Of a stretch of DNA of 64,000 nt, positions 62,791 to 64,000 are shown in pieces. Below the pieces are notes generated by a model, which saw nothing but the letters and a program-made list of their open reading frames with translations, had not been told where the DNA came from and ran no database searches. Both the position numbers and the translations under genes were made by a program. Source of the stretch: Eulemur rufifrons (lineage: Eukaryota > Chordata > Mammalia > Primates > Lemuridae); NCBI RefSeq assembly GCF_041146395.1, contig NC_090985.1:347501-411500 (forward strand), in the 5' to 3' direction. The first letter of the stretch is position 1; each line of letters starts with the position of its first letter.

Positions 62791-63045
62791 GCCACACACA
62801 CCACACACACTGTACACGTGACCACAGGTACACACAACATACAAGCACACACACTACACACAACACACACTGTACACAACACACACTGTACACATGACCA
62901 CAGATACACAGCTACACACAACATACAAACACACTGTACACACTATGCACACATACCACACGAAAACACACTACACACAACACACGCAATACACATGAAC
63001 ACATACACCTGCACACACCTACACACACAAACACGCACACACATT
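62791..63045. repeat. CA-rich minisatellite (duplicon copy 2)
   Basis: Partner of 21836-22092. Blocks 'cacacactgtacacgtgacc' and 'acatacaaacacactgtaca' occur in the same order. Confidence 0.85.
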
Positions 63046-63469
63046 GGGAGATTTAAAATACTCACAGTTAAACTAGTAACCACATTCTAGAAAGTTTACA
63101 AAATACCGGGGAGGGTAGCAATCACCTGTGACACCGCACCTTAACACACAGCCCGTCTAGCTTTATTCTTGTGTATGATAAATTGTGGAACTATCTCATT
63201 CGGTTCTTAAACATTTTGTTCTTAAACTGGGCAGATAAATCAAGCGTTCTATTTTGACTTCTGGAAAATGTTTCAAAAACAGGACAGAACAGAAAGTTTT
63301 TATTTGCAAACACAATTAACCATTTCCCGCTCAACGTCAGAAGCAGCTGAGAACCGGGCTGCTGCCTGCTGGCCACCAAGCCCTCGCCCAGGGCGGCCTC
63401 GGCGGACGTCGCTGGTGCCCTCCGCCTGCGCTGCCCTGCGCTGCGGCAGCGGTTTCCAGATGATCCTTC

Positions 63470-63777
63470 TGCACAACACACATGCACAGCCCACAACACA
63501 CACACATACACAACCCCCAACACACACAACCCCCAACACACACAATCCCCAGCACACACACACAACCCCCAGCACACACACACAACCCCCAACACACACG
63601 CACAGCCCACAACACACACACACACACAATCCCCAACACACACAACCCCCAACACACACGCACAGCCCACAACACATGCACAGCCCACATCACACACACA
63701 CACACAATCCCCAACACACACAACCCCCAACATGCACACACAATCCCCACTACACACACACCTGCAACACACACTCT
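63470..63777. repeat. CA-rich minisatellite with CCCCAA units (duplicon copy 2)
   Basis: Partner of 22515-22822, with the same succession of 'acaacccccaacacacac' and 'gcacagcccacaac' blocks. Confidence 0.9.
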
Positions 63778-64000
63778 CTATCCTTCAACAAGCGGGGCCT
63801 CAGGTGTCCCCCTCCCATCTTCCACCCCCAGGAGGAAATGAAGGGGCTGCACGGGGTGGGGGCACCTCGGCCGTGGGGCTCCCGCCCTGCCTGGCTCCTT
63901 CCTCACCGGCCATGAGGGGGTGGCAGCCGTCCCAGGGGGGCTGCGGGACCCTGCTCTCCCCCTGCCCCTCCTTCCTCCCAGCGGCCGGCCTGGGGCTGGG

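Larger units (their letters stand above)
62285..64000. repeat. Segmental duplication A, copy 2, right part (runs off the window)
   Basis: It matches 21330-23045 with few substitutions. The end offset is 40,955 bases. It includes both CA-rich minisatellites (62791-63045 and 63470-63777) with nearly the same unit order, implying a recent copy or conversion. Confidence 0.95.

Overview
This is a nuclear DNA window from a primate, most likely a strepsirrhine (lemur or loris lineage). The Alu copies carry the lemur-type consensus: a 'gagcaagagcgagac' left-arm end, a 'ggacaactaaaaatctatat' linker before 'attagccgggca', and a 'ctgacgccacggcactcact'-like right arm. Several keep clean target-site duplications. 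L1 3' fragments, MIR, MER2 and other old mammalian repeats fill the rest. No continuous protein-coding gene is evident. Almost all long open frames sit in GC-rich or tandem-repeat DNA and look like chance.

Layout. 1-17.4 kb is AT-rich repeat-filled DNA, probably intronic or flanking to a minus-strand transcription unit. It holds five short exon-like segments (about 1.7, 2.8, 6.6, 13.6 and 15.1 kb) and an inverted repeat. 17.5-18.7 kb is a CpG island with a good minus-strand first-exon donor, a GC-box minisatellite and a plus-strand ATG, so it may be a bidirectional promoter. From about 18.7 kb the base composition changes to GC-rich, CpG-rich and duplication-rich, resembling subtelomeric DNA. 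20.67-23.05 kb is a duplicon (A1) that reappears, split by a 2.7-kb insertion, at 59.0-64.0 kb (A2). 26.9-27.9 kb is a broken class I endogenous retrovirus pol fragment, followed by a CpG island at 28.0-28.5 kb.

The outstanding feature is 28.74-36.9 kb. This is about 8.2 kb of a degenerate 23/24-bp tandem repeat whose unit contains TGACCAATCAG, a textbook CCAAT box (NF-Y site), all in one orientation, with a roughly 140-bp six-unit higher-order pattern. A second, 1-kb array of the same repeat lies at 53.7-54.7 kb, exactly at the edge of another duplicon. I regard this as the candidate for an undescribed system: a CCAAT-box satellite.

Further right, 42.4 kb has one exon clearly related to TPPP (tubulin polymerization-promoting protein). 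43.4-48.2 kb is L1/Alu-rich, with a short telomere-like CCCTAA patch. 51.1-53.7 and 56.4-59.0 kb are a 2.6-kb duplication offset by exactly 5,310 bases (B1/B2), each copy carrying a 5S rRNA pseudogene. 60.7-61.5 kb holds a minus-strand 154-codon frame with a downstream poly(A) signal, inside the insertion that splits A2.

Limits: repeat family names and exon calls were made by eye. Coordinates of old repeats are approximate.
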